NCBI GenBank assembly: GCA_016190505.1
Contig: JACPQM010000084.1
Span: 1 to 38,235 of the forward strand
Direction of reading: 5' to 3'
Length of the DNA stretch: 38,235 nucleotides
Origin: Chloroflexota bacterium
Lineage (GTDB): Bacteria > Chloroflexota > Dehalococcoidia > JACPQK01
A model generated the notes under the pieces. The model ran no database searches. It was given only the letters and a program-made list of their open reading frames with translations, and had not been told where the DNA came from. This document shows positions 25,907-33,744 of the stretch, piece by piece. Each line of letters starts with the position of its first letter. Positions within the stretch are counted from its first letter, which is position 1. Both the position numbers and the translations under genes were made by a program.

Positions 25907-26665
25907 ATGACTGGAACGGTAATGATCGCGGATGACGAGGAAAGCATCCGGCGGGTGATAGCTACGACCCTGGGTGAAGACCAGCGGTACCGCGTGGTGG
26001 TGGCCCGGGATGGCGAGGAGGCCCTGGAGACGGCCCGCCGGGAGAAGCCCGCCCTTATCCTCCTGGACGTCCGCATGCCGAAGATGAACGGGTACGAGGT
26101 GTGCCGACGCCTGAAGTCGGACCCGGATACCAGGCACATCTCCGTTGTCATGGTTACTGCTCTCGGCACCGACAGCGATCGCCAACAGGCAGTGGAAGCA
26201 GGGGCCGATGACTACTTTGTCAAGCCTTTCAGCCCCACAGACCTTCTGGGGAAAGTAGAGGAGGTCCTGAGCCAGCCACAGTCGAAGGAGGGTGCGCTGG
26301 CAGTGGGTGATCTGCCGCCGGGAGAGCACAAGGCGACTTCCTTAGAGCAGATGGGCCGGGAGCAGTTCGAGGTCTATGCCCAGGAACTCCGCCACCTTTT
26401 CCTTGAAGAGCGGCGTCTTCGCAGCGATCTGGAGGAGAAGAGCCGGCAACTGGAGCAGAGGATAAAGGAGATCCACGGGCTGAACCTGATGGTCCAGGCG
26501 CACCTTGCCGAGGAGGGGCAGGCGCTTGAGGCCTACCGGGGGTTGTTCCTGGAGTGGAAACGGCTGCTGAACGAGATGCAGGCCCTGGCGGCGCGAGGAG
26601 ACTCCCTGCCTCTGCCCGAGTCCTTGGACGACGCTGGAGCCGGTTCGCACGCTGTGGGCCAGTAG
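25907..26665 (+). CDS. response regulator receiver fused to a C-terminal coiled coil
   Basis: The 252-residue protein has an N-terminal receiver domain (Asp9-Asp10, phosphoacceptor Asp54 in ILLDVRMPKMNG, Lys106 in FVKPFSP). A linker (about 123-145) leads to a long coiled coil at 146-228, with LRHLFLEERRLRSDLEE and QLEQRIKEIHGLN. No DNA-binding or enzymatic output is visible, so the output is probably protein binding through the coiled coil. This C-terminal part is clearly homologous to the stand-alone protein at 30749-31093, and the receiver is like the one at 31128-31502. It sits between prepilin and minor pilin genes, so a role in assembly or positioning of the pilus machine is likely (inference). 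I use ATG 25907; the frame is open upstream only as a shadow of the pilin gene. Confidence 0.9.
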   Translation: MTGTVMIADDEESIRRVIATTLGEDQRYRVVVARDGEEALETARREKPALILLDVRMPKMNGYEVCRRLKSDPDTRHISVVMVTALGTDSDRQQAVEAGADDYFVKPFSPTDLLGKVEEVLSQPQSKEGALAVGDLPPGEHKATSLEQMGREQFEVYAQELRHLFLEERRLRSDLEEKSRQLEQRIKEIHGLNLMVQAHLAEEGQALEAYRGLFLEWKRLLNEMQALAARGDSLPLPESLDDAGAGSHAVGQ

Positions 26666-26668
26666 CCG

Positions 26669-27091
26669 ATGGTGATGATGGCTAAACGGTCTGGGTTGTT
26701 CCGCCGCCAGGAGGGGTTCTCCCTGGTGGAGGTCGTTATCGCTATCGCCCTGGTGGGCATCGTGGTGACAGGTCTCCTGGGCGTTATGGCTGCCACCAGC
26801 AGGGCATCTGTCCGGGCGGAGGAGAGCGTAACGCTTCTCCAGCTCGCTCGGGCCCAGATTGAGGCCATCCAGCAGTCCCCCTTCAAGGCCAACGCGGCCG
26901 AGTATCCCTCCATCACCGGCATCCCGGAGGGCTTCACGGTCGCCTTTACCGCTGCCGATTCAGGGATCGCTTATACCTACCCGGCGCCCCTGGGCACCAC
27001 CATTACCGGAGAGGTCCAGCGGATCACCGTCACGGCCCAGGGGGATTTCAGTCAGATGAGCCTCACCTTCTATAAAGTGAGGCTGCCATGA
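26669..27091 (+). CDS. minor prepilin, PilV/GspI-like
   Basis: A 140-residue prepilin-like protein with leader ending RRQEG and mature FSLVEVVIAIALVGIVVTGL, keeping Glu at position 5. The helix continues with LLQLARAQIEAIQQSPF, a pattern typical of PilV/GspI minor pilins. The small C-terminal domain ends in LTFYKVRLP. ATG 26669 is close to the previous stop with no strong ribosome-binding site, so translation may be coupled. It overlaps the next gene by four bases. Confidence 0.85.
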   Translation: MVMMAKRSGLFRRQEGFSLVEVVIAIALVGIVVTGLLGVMAATSRASVRAEESVTLLQLARAQIEAIQQSPFKANAAEYPSITGIPEGFTVAFTAADSGIAYTYPAPLGTTITGEVQRITVTAQGDFSQMSLTFYKVRLP

Positions 27092-28716
27092 GAGGGCGCT
27101 GGACGGCAGAAAGGGGGGCGACGCTCCTGGACCTGACCATAGCCATCGCCGTGACCGGGATTCTGTTAGTCTCCCTGGCCTCCATCGCTGCTGGCATAAT
27201 CCGTATCCCCGTCAAGACCCAGAGCGAGCTTTCAGCCTCCCAGGGCATACAGAACGCGGTCCTGACCATCACTGAGGACGCCAACATGGCCCAGTCCTTC
27301 ACTCCTGGCGTGGAGCCGGACTACGGGACCTTTACCTGGCACGAGTTCAGCGGCGCCTCGCCGGTGCAGGTCACCGCCCGCTATTACTGGGATGGAGGGG
27401 ATGTATCCTGGCAGAATGCGAGTGGAGAGGTATTCTGGAGAACTGGAGCGGTGTATCGTGTGCTGGACCGGCGGGAGAACCCCCTCATCCCTGAGGAGTC
27501 CCGCCGCCAAGTGATGGATGGGGTGCTCCAGTACGCCGACGTGGTGTTCCAGCACACCCCCTCCTCCTGGACCTACGATCCGGCCACCAGGAAGTGGACC
27601 TATGCGGAGGGCAAGGTCACCGTCTCGGTCAAAACGACCCAGGAGGCAGGCGCCGAGTTCCCGGACACGGTGTTCACTGCTCAGCTCGTCTCTGATCTCC
27701 GGCCCCAGATAGACAGGCCCGTCCCTCTCCCGGGCCGGCTGGCTCCCCCGGTCCCTCCTCCCAACCAGGTGGGCTTCAGGATCGCCGGCAATCCCAACCT
27801 GATCACCGGGACCTACCGGAGCGGCAGCGGGGCCGACCTGAGGTACGACGACACTAGCCACTACGTGGCCCGTGGAGCGGGCACCCCGCGGACCATCGTC
27901 TGGGAGGCTACCAGCGAGGCCATAGACTACTCCGAGATCACCGACATTACCGTGGAGTTCACCGGCCAGACCGATAAATCGGGCGTATCCCTGGAGTTCT
28001 TCATCTACAACCCCAGCGACCCCGAGCACACCAGCGGCGGCTACGCCCCTTCCCCGGACGCAGCCACCACCTATGCAAGTGCGAGCACCGACTACACCAC
28101 CGTCTTCACCTTCGATGCGACAGATGTGGCCTACGTGGACTCCCTGGCTACCAAGGTGGTCAAGTTCAAGCTCAAGGCCACTGCCAGCTCGGTGTTTGAC
28201 CTCTCGGCGGACAATCTGGTGTTCAAGGTAGCCGGCACCCCTTCCCCCACCTTCTTCCGGGACTATGTCATTGAGGTGACCCCTACCCTGGAGGCGGGCT
28301 CCTTCGTGGGGGGGGACTTCACCAGCCTGGGCACGGACGACACCAGCTACTATACGGTGGGGGAGGTAGGCGGCGTGGTCCGCTGGAGCGCCGTGAGCGA
28401 GGCCATAACCTTGGATACCATCTCCAGCATCGAGGTCCGCTTCATCGGCAGGGCGACCAAAGGGGCTCCGGTCCAGCAGATCTTCGTCTTCAACCCCGCC
28501 AACGGGGGCGATGGGTATCCTGCTACTCCCAACGCTCAGAACACCTACGCCTCGACCAACACTGATACGCTGGTGAGCTTCTTCCTCAGCAGCGCTGACC
28601 TGACATACGTCAACTCCCTCTTCCCCAAGGAGGTGCGTATCCGGGTCAAAGGCACTGACTCTACGGCAAACTGGCAGCTCCAGGGCGACCTGCTGGTGTT
28701 CAGGGTGAAGCCGTGA
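27088..28716 (+). CDS. large minor pilin-like protein (PilW/GspJ-like) with two repeated modules
   Basis: The 542-residue protein begins with a prepilin-like N-terminus, cleavage expected after Gly10 (AERG), then ATLLDLTIAIAVTGILLVSL. Position 5 of the mature form is Asp rather than the usual Glu. Residues 40-205 form a PilW/GspJ-like domain with Tyr/Trp-rich strands. A Pro-rich hinge at 209-226 leads to two beta-rich modules (about 238-382 and 399-541), each with YDDT..YV or TDDTSYYTV, FIYNP or FVFNP, and a strand pattern ending LVFKV or LVFRV. The same module occurs twice more in the next gene. It overlaps both neighbours by four bases. Likely a surface-exposed tip or adhesive subunit (inference). 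Confidence 0.85.
   Translation: MRGRWTAERGATLLDLTIAIAVTGILLVSLASIAAGIIRIPVKTQSELSASQGIQNAVLTITEDANMAQSFTPGVEPDYGTFTWHEFSGASPVQVTARYYWDGGDVSWQNASGEVFWRTGAVYRVLDRRENPLIPEESRRQVMDGVLQYADVVFQHTPSSWTYDPATRKWTYAEGKVTVSVKTTQEAGAEFPDTVFTAQLVSDLRPQIDRPVPLPGRLAPPVPPPNQVGFRIAGNPNLITGTYRSGSGADLRYDDTSHYVARGAGTPRTIVWEATSEAIDYSEITDITVEFTGQTDKSGVSLEFFIYNPSDPEHTSGGYAPSPDAATTYASASTDYTTVFTFDATDVAYVDSLATKVVKFKLKATASSVFDLSADNLVFKVAGTPSPTFFRDYVIEVTPTLEAGSFVGGDFTSLGTDDTSYYTVGEVGGVVRWSAVSEAITLDTISSIEVRFIGRATKGAPVQQIFVFNPANGGDGYPATPNAQNTYASTNTDTLVSFFLSSADLTYVNSLFPKEVRIRVKGTDSTANWQLQGDLLVFRVKP
27799..28233 (+). repeat. minor pilin module, copy 1
   Basis: Encodes residues 238-382 of the 27088 protein: GTYRSGSGADLRYDDTSHYV, then VWEATSEAIDYSEI, then LEFFIYNPSDPEHTSGGY, then DVAYVDSLATKVVKFKLKA and DNLVFKV. 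Confidence 0.75.
28282..28710 (+). repeat. minor pilin module, copy 2
   Basis: Encodes residues 399-541 of the 27088 protein: LGTDDTSYYTV, then VRWSAVSEAITLDTIS, then IFVFNPANGGDGYPATP, then ADLTYVNSLFPKEVRIRVKG and DLLVFRV. The most divergent copy. Confidence 0.7.
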
Positions 28717-30671
28717 TAGGTAGGAGCGGAGTGTCAGCGCGGCACCGGTGGCCTCTGTGGGCCTCCCTTTTGCGTCGCCAAGAGGGGTTCATCCTTCCGT
28801 GGGCCATGATGGTCATCCTGCTGGGGGTCTTCATCGCGGTGCCCGTGATAGGCCTGGCGGGCAACGCCTTTCGTGGCCACGCCAGGATCGAGGACCAGAT
28901 TCGCAGCTTCTACGCAGCGGATGCCACCGTCCACGCTGTCATGTCGGACCTGGCCCGGGGGTCCGATGCTGCTCCTTCTGCCCCCTTTACCTATAGCCCG
29001 CCTGCCGTCAACTTCGGCACCGACGTGCCACAGGTAAGTGTGAACGTGCTAGAGAGTCAGACCCTGGCCACGGTGAAGCCCATCAACTACCTGGTGGATG
29101 GGAACCCCACCGTGCTGGTGGGGGTCACCCCCATCGGCACAGGGCTCGACCTGGCCAGCGATGACGACTCCTACTACAAGCTCAGCGATGCTGGAACTCC
29201 CCCATCCCTGAGCTACGAGGTCACCAGCCAGCCTGTCCAGTTCGCCAAAGTGTCCTTCGGGGAGGTCCGTATCACTGCCCTGTCCACCAAGTCCAGCGCC
29301 AAGCTGGAGGTGTTCATCTACAACCCCGCCGATCCCGCCCACACCCAGAACGGCTACAACCCGATTGCCGATATGACAGTCATCCTGGAGCTAGCCAATA
29401 CGGAGCAGACCTTCTCCGTGTCCCTGGAGGACGCGGACGTTACCTATCTGAACTCCCTCTCCACCAAGCGGCTGAAGATCAAGGTGGTAGCCACCAGGAC
29501 CGGGGGCTTCAGGCTGGATACAGACCAGTTGGTATTTGCCATGGCGGGGGTGGTGAGCACCGACCAGGTCAACGTCCAGGGGGAGCCGCTGATCATCACC
29601 GGGTCCCTCCTCTCTGGCTCAGGAGCGGCCCTGCGTCTGGACGACACCACCTACTACACTGTCAGCAGCTTAAGCAACGTGGTGATGTACCAGGTCACCA
29701 GCAGCAACCTCTCCTTCTCCTCTCTGGACAAGGTGACTGTGCCACTTGTCGTGCGCGCCAACAAGGGTGGCGTGGTGCTGGAGTTGTTCGTCTTTAATCC
29801 CACCGATCCCGCCCACACCAGCGGAGGCTACGACCCGACCCCCGACCTGACTACCACCATTCCGCTGAACAACGTAGACAAGGCCGTGACCCTCACGCTG
29901 TCCCAGGCTGACGTGGCATACCTGAACACCCTCTCGCCCATCTCTATGAAGCTCAAGGTCCGGGCCAGCTATACCAGCGCCTTTCAACTAGAGTCGGACA
30001 TGCTGCTCTTCATCGCCACCAGCAATTCCGCTCCCGCGGTGATGGTGCGGCAGATAAGCCAGCAGTACGTTGACCCCGGCCTCAAGAACCCCAACTTCTC
30101 AACCATGGTCGCCAAGGAGGGCTACTTGCTGCGCATCTACAACGTGCGGCCTGGTCTGCTCATGGTCAACTGGGCCTCCCACACCCCTGACTTCAAGGAG
30201 GGCAAAACCTCCATCCAGGTGTTCCGCGGCCTGGTGATCGACAGCGGGGCCCTGGTCACCCCTGGCAAAATCACCTCTAAGCCATCTTCCTCCGGGAATG
30301 ACCTGGTCCTGGCGGCCAGCTCGCGACCTCACGAGGCCTTTGTCCGCACCGGGTTTGTGGATGTGGACACCGGCGTTTACACCATAGTCTTCTTCAACGA
30401 CTCGGCCAGCACTATGATTACCGAGCCTTTCGCCGCCACGGGTAACAAGGAGGACGCCTGGATCTACGTCCCCGCGTTCAAGGACTACCTGGTGGACGTG
30501 CAGGTAGGGAAGGTGGGGCTGAAGGCGGTTGTTCGCCAGATCCCGGGACCGACGGAGCCGCCTGACTTCCCCTGGTCCACCACCAACATCAACTGGATCG
30601 AGAACCTGGTGCTCATCCAGTCGTGGGAGCCCTACGGGGTCGTCCCACCCCTTCCCGCACCTTCGGGATGA
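28713..30671 (+). CDS. large minor pilin-like protein (PilX/GspK-like) with two repeated modules
   Basis: A 652-residue protein from GTG 28713 (GTG 28731 is also possible). The N-terminus has RRQEG (Gly25) then FILPWAMMVILLGVFIAV, followed by a helix with FYAADATVHAVMSDLARG, the PilX/GspK pattern. The usual Glu5 is replaced by Trp. Two beta-rich modules follow (about 132-278 and 292-434) with FIYNPADPAHTQNGY and FVFNPTDPAHTSGGY. The last 210 residues form another beta domain (LLRIYNVRPGLLMVNW, TGVYTIVFFNDSAS) that I do not recognise. It is the last gene of the pilus operon on this strand. Likely part of the fibre tip complex together with the gene at 27088. Confidence 0.83.
   Translation: MIGRSGVSARHRWPLWASLLRRQEGFILPWAMMVILLGVFIAVPVIGLAGNAFRGHARIEDQIRSFYAADATVHAVMSDLARGSDAAPSAPFTYSPPAVNFGTDVPQVSVNVLESQTLATVKPINYLVDGNPTVLVGVTPIGTGLDLASDDDSYYKLSDAGTPPSLSYEVTSQPVQFAKVSFGEVRITALSTKSSAKLEVFIYNPADPAHTQNGYNPIADMTVILELANTEQTFSVSLEDADVTYLNSLSTKRLKIKVVATRTGGFRLDTDQLVFAMAGVVSTDQVNVQGEPLIITGSLLSGSGAALRLDDTTYYTVSSLSNVVMYQVTSSNLSFSSLDKVTVPLVVRANKGGVVLELFVFNPTDPAHTSGGYDPTPDLTTTIPLNNVDKAVTLTLSQADVAYLNTLSPISMKLKVRASYTSAFQLESDMLLFIATSNSAPAVMVRQISQQYVDPGLKNPNFSTMVAKEGYLLRIYNVRPGLLMVNWASHTPDFKEGKTSIQVFRGLVIDSGALVTPGKITSKPSSSGNDLVLAASSRPHEAFVRTGFVDVDTGVYTIVFFNDSASTMITEPFAATGNKEDAWIYVPAFKDYLVDVQVGKVGLKAVVRQIPGPTEPPDFPWSTTNINWIENLVLIQSWEPYGVVPPLPAPSG
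29106..29546 (+). repeat. minor pilin module, copy 3
   Basis: Encodes residues 132-278 of the 28713 protein: SDDDSYYKLSDAG, then LSYEVTSQPVQFAKVSF, then LEVFIYNPADPAHTQNGY, then ADVTYLNSLSTKRLKIKVVA and DQLVFAM. Confidence 0.75.
29586..30014 (+). repeat. minor pilin module, copy 4
   Basis: Encodes residues 292-434 of the 28713 protein: GSLLSGSGAALRLDDTTYYT, then VMYQVTSSNLSFSSLD, then LELFVFNPTDPAHTSGGY, then ADVAYLNTLSPISMKLKVRA and DMLLFI. Confidence 0.75.
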
Positions 30672-30748
30672 GGTTCACCACTTGGGCACGTTGACGGTGG
30701 GGACATTTCCAATAGCCTTCCCTTGGGCGAACCCGCACGCTCATGGCC

Positions 30749-31093
30749 CTACCCCATCGGCTTGGTCGGCGTGAAGCCCTCTGAAGCCAGGGCCGTTCGC
30801 TGCAGGAGCTTGGTGAGCGCCTGCACCTCCTGGGTGATCTGCTCAAGCTTGGTGGCCACTTCCGCGTGCGCCTGAACAGCCGTGAAGTAGTTCTGGAGGT
30901 GTTGCTGGAAGAGTCGATTCAATGCCTCGATCTCCTTGATCCGCTGCTGGAGAGTGCAGTACTCCTTTTCCAGTTCGGACCGCAAGCGCCGTTCTTCCAG
31001 AAAATGCTGGCGCAACTCCTTGGCGTAAATCTCCATCTGTGGTCCGATCACCTGCTCGAATGACCCCGTTGGCTTCGCTTCAAGGTCTGCCAT
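30749..31093 (-). CDS. stand-alone coiled-coil protein, partner of the adjacent receiver
   Basis: A 114-residue protein from the ATG read at 31093, preceded by CAGGAGG on the minus strand. Almost all of it is helical coiled coil: FEQVIGPQMEIYAKELRQH, FLEERRLRSELEKE, LQQRIKEIEALNRLFQQHL, then ITQEVQALTKLL. It aligns without gaps over about 80 residues with the C-terminal half of the fused receiver protein at 25907-26665; ELRxxFLEERRLRSxLE and QRIKEI are shared. It is the third gene of the operon kinase-receiver-coiled coil, 34 bases after the receiver gene. Probably an output or scaffold protein that binds the receiver; the family is unnamed as far as I can tell. Confidence 0.82.
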   Translation of the reverse strand: MADLEAKPTGSFEQVIGPQMEIYAKELRQHFLEERRLRSELEKEYCTLQQRIKEIEALNRLFQQHLQNYFTAVQAHAEVATKLEQITQEVQALTKLLQRTALASEGFTPTKPMG

Positions 31094-31127
31094 GCATATA
31101 CCTCCTGCCCGCCCGTCCCCATAGTCC

Positions 31128-31502
31128 CTATGCCGACCCATGGAGAATCTCTTCGACCTTCTCCAGCAGCTCGGTGGGGCTAAAGGGCTTGGTCAGGTAG
31201 TCGTCGGCACCCACATTCGTCGCCTTCTGCCTGTCGCTCTCCTGGGCCAGGGCCGTAAGCATCACGATCCTTATGTGGGCGGTGGCCGGGTCCGCCTTCA
31301 ACGCCTGGCAGACCTTGAAGCCGTCAACCTTGGGCATGAGGATGTCCAGGAACACGAGGTCGGGCTTCTCGCGGCGGGCGATAGCCAGGGCCTCGTCTCC
31401 ATCCCGGGCAACCAGGAGATGGTATCGGTCCTCTCCGAGGGTGGCCCGTAGAAGGTTCACAATCGGCGCCTCGTCATCGGCGATCAAGACTTTGTTCGTC
31501 AT
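31128..31502 (-). CDS. single-domain response regulator (CheY-like)
   Basis: A 124-residue receiver domain from the ATG read at 31502, preceded by GAGGAGG. It has Asp9-Asp10, phosphoacceptor Asp53 in LVFLDILMPKVDG and Lys105 in DYLTKPFSP. No output domain follows. It is highly similar to the receiver part of the protein at 25907 (LIADDE, TLGEDRY, VARDGDEAL, ARREKP). It lies 25 bases downstream of the kinase stop. The frame is also open upstream through the poly-G tract, reading GGGGSIPLTEEDCM into this start, so a one-base slip would join kinase and receiver. Confidence 0.92.
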   Translation of the reverse strand: MTNKVLIADDEAPIVNLLRATLGEDRYHLLVARDGDEALAIARREKPDLVFLDILMPKVDGFKVCQALKADPATAHIRIVMLTALAQESDRQKATNVGADDYLTKPFSPTELLEKVEEILHGSA

Positions 31503-31527
31503 ACAGTCCTCCTCGGTAAGGGGAATG

Positions 31528-33744
31528 CTACCCCCCCCCCCCGAATTCGTCGTAATCCGTGGGCAATGTGAAGTAAAACGTCGAACCCTTGCCCGGCTCA
31601 CTCTCTACCCAGACCTCTCCCTGCATCAACTCCACCAGCGCCTTGACGATGTAGAGCCCCAGGCCGGTCCCCCTGATCCCATCGGTCTCTGGCGGGCGGA
31701 TGCGGTGGAAGCTGGTGAAGAGGTCCTGCTGGTCATCCGGAGCGATGCCGATGCCCTCGTCCGCCACGCTCACCACCACCCGCCGCCGCTCCGGGTCGTG
31801 GCGGGCTGCCACCGACACCTTGCCCCCTTGGGGGCTGTACTTGATGGCGTTGCCCAGGAGATTCATCAGGACCTGCCCCACCTTGTCCCGGTCCGCCCAC
31901 ACCGCCGGAACATCTCCCGAGACGGCTGCTATAAACTGGTGTTGGTCGGTAGTGGGTTTGAAGGTTCCCACCACCGCCTCCACCACATGGGCCACGGAGA
32001 CCTGCTCGCGCCGAAGCTGAAGTTTGCCCGAGTGGATACGGGAGACATTGAGCAGGTCATCGACGATAGTCGTCAGGCGCCGGGACTCCTGGTAGACCTC
32101 CTGAAGCCATGCCTGCCGGCGCTCTGGGGCCACCTCCCGCTTGAGCAAGAGCTCCGTGAACCCAAGGATGGCGGTCATTGGCGTGCGCAGCTCGTGGGAA
32201 GCCACGGAGACGAAGGCATCCTTTCGGCGGTCCATCTCACGCTCGCCTGTGATGTCTCGAATCACCACGCCAGGCAGGACATGGCCCGACCCCAAGTCAA
32301 TGTGGAAGACTCGGACGGAAAGCTCCCGCCTCTCCGGGCGCAGGATGGTTATATACAGGGGGTCCTTTGCCTCGACTCCTTCCAGAAGGGTGCCACGTAA
32401 AACACTGAGAGCCTCGGAGTTTTCTAGATCAGGCGCCTTCATCCTCATTACATCGTCAATGTGCCTGCCTACCGCTTCCCGCTCAGGCAGTCCCGTGAGC
32501 ATTGCAACCGCGTCATTCCACCACAAGACCCGCCCGTCTTGCGTGAAGACTGCCAGACCTTCGGTCATGCTCATCAGGACTGCTCGGGTGCTCGATTCAC
32601 TCTCTCGAAGTTTCCGGTTACTCGCCTCAAGCGCCTCCGTTCGCTGGACCACGAGTTGCTCTACCTGTGCAGTGCGGCTGACCAGCCCATAGCCATAGGT
32701 CCCTGCCACGCCGATCAGCGCAAATCCCGCCGCCAGAACAGCCCAAGGCAACCAGGGCACCCATCCATTGGAGCCGCCTATCGGTTCGAACACCAGAGCC
32801 CATCGCCGTTCTCCCACCGCGAGTACCGTCTCCCACTGCGAACCGGAGCGAGGATTTGCCCGCCCCTCGCCGGTGACCAGGCCACTCATTGGTCCAGAAT
32901 CCGGCTCGAATGCGTACATCAATAACTCATTGTCGCGGTCAGTCGTGTCGTAGAAGCGCAGAGACATAGGGCCGGGTCGCTGCCCCTGGAATGACGCCTC
33001 GACAAGCTCGTTGACCCTGAATACCCCGATCGCGAATCCCTGCAGATGCCACCGACGCTGCTCAACAGAGTCAAGGGGTTTCAGCTTTTCGTACACGGGG
33101 ACGAAGACGAGGAACGATAGCTGGCCCTCTGTTTCCTGGACGATTCTGACCGGCGCCGTCGCCGTTGGCTTGCCGGTGTCACGAGCCTCCTCCAGTGCCC
33201 GGCGTCGGAGTGCGTCGGAACCCAGATCGAACCCGAGAGCTACTTCATTCCTTTTTAAGGGCTCGACAAAGAAGACCGGAAAGTATTCTGGGCGATTGCT
33301 GGCAGGGACAAGCAGACCACTTGGATCTTGCTCTGTTATTTGGAAGGCATCATGACCGTCCGCACGCGCTGCGGCGACATAGGCACTTATCTGCTTCTGC
33401 GGGACACGCGGTATCCACTCAAGAGCCTCAATTTCCGGGTGGGCAGCTAAAGCAGACCGCGTGAAGGCGGCGAACTCGTGGCGTTCCACTTCAATGGAAG
33501 CGTCGAACAGCCCGCGAATCGACGCCACGACCTCGATGCCTCTATCGGCAGCCCTGCCAAGGGCTGCGGCACGCACGGCCGCTCGTTCCCTGAACTCTCC
33601 TTGGGCACGATCCCGCTCCCAGCTTCTTAGCAGGAAAAATGAGACGAGAGAAAGCGCGACGCCTACCAGCAGCATGGCACCAATCGCAACGTAGCGTTGC
33701 GATAGCAGGGTCGGCTTCTTAGGTTCGTTCCCGGCGTCACCCAC
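31528..33744 (-). CDS. CHASE-PAS hybrid-like sensor histidine kinase
   Basis: This 738-residue membrane kinase starts at the GTG read from 33744. The first helix is about 18-40. An extracytoplasmic CHASE domain (about 70-250) has EALEWIPRVP and RPEYFPVFFVEPLKRNEVALGF-type features (motif at 151-172). The second helix is about 332-354. A short coiled coil leads to a PAS domain (about 386-497), then HisKA with His517 in SVASHELRTPM and HATPase_c with Asn632, DEGIGIAP at 662-669 and GTGLGLYIV. CHASE domains sense small ligands such as cytokinin-like compounds, but the ligand is unknown here. The coding sequence ends in four GGG codons directly before TAG, so its C-terminus depends on the length of a G12 tract. 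Confidence 0.94.
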   Translation of the reverse strand: MGDAGNEPKKPTLLSQRYVAIGAMLLVGVALSLVSFFLLRSWERDRAQGEFRERAAVRAAALGRAADRGIEVVASIRGLFDASIEVERHEFAAFTRSALAAHPEIEALEWIPRVPQKQISAYVAAARADGHDAFQITEQDPSGLLVPASNRPEYFPVFFVEPLKRNEVALGFDLGSDALRRRALEEARDTGKPTATAPVRIVQETEGQLSFLVFVPVYEKLKPLDSVEQRRWHLQGFAIGVFRVNELVEASFQGQRPGPMSLRFYDTTDRDNELLMYAFEPDSGPMSGLVTGEGRANPRSGSQWETVLAVGERRWALVFEPIGGSNGWVPWLPWAVLAAGFALIGVAGTYGYGLVSRTAQVEQLVVQRTEALEASNRKLRESESSTRAVLMSMTEGLAVFTQDGRVLWWNDAVAMLTGLPEREAVGRHIDDVMRMKAPDLENSEALSVLRGTLLEGVEAKDPLYITILRPERRELSVRVFHIDLGSGHVLPGVVIRDITGEREMDRRKDAFVSVASHELRTPMTAILGFTELLLKREVAPERRQAWLQEVYQESRRLTTIVDDLLNVSRIHSGKLQLRREQVSVAHVVEAVVGTFKPTTDQHQFIAAVSGDVPAVWADRDKVGQVLMNLLGNAIKYSPQGGKVSVAARHDPERRRVVVSVADEGIGIAPDDQQDLFTSFHRIRPPETDGIRGTGLGLYIVKALVELMQGEVWVESEPGKGSTFYFTLPTDYDEFGGGG
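31531..31542 (-). repeat. G12 homopolymer at the kinase stop codon
   Basis: Twelve G on the coding strand lie between GAATTC and TAG. With 12 the kinase stops. With 11 or 14 the reading continues as GGT-AGC-ATT-CCC into the response regulator frame with no stop. Confidence 0.95.

Noticed and set aside
31273-32400. Long plus-strand open frame opposite the kinase and regulator genes
   Set aside because: It is antisense to strong kinase and receiver motifs, and its translation is His/Gln/Leu-rich, typical of a shadow in high-GC DNA.
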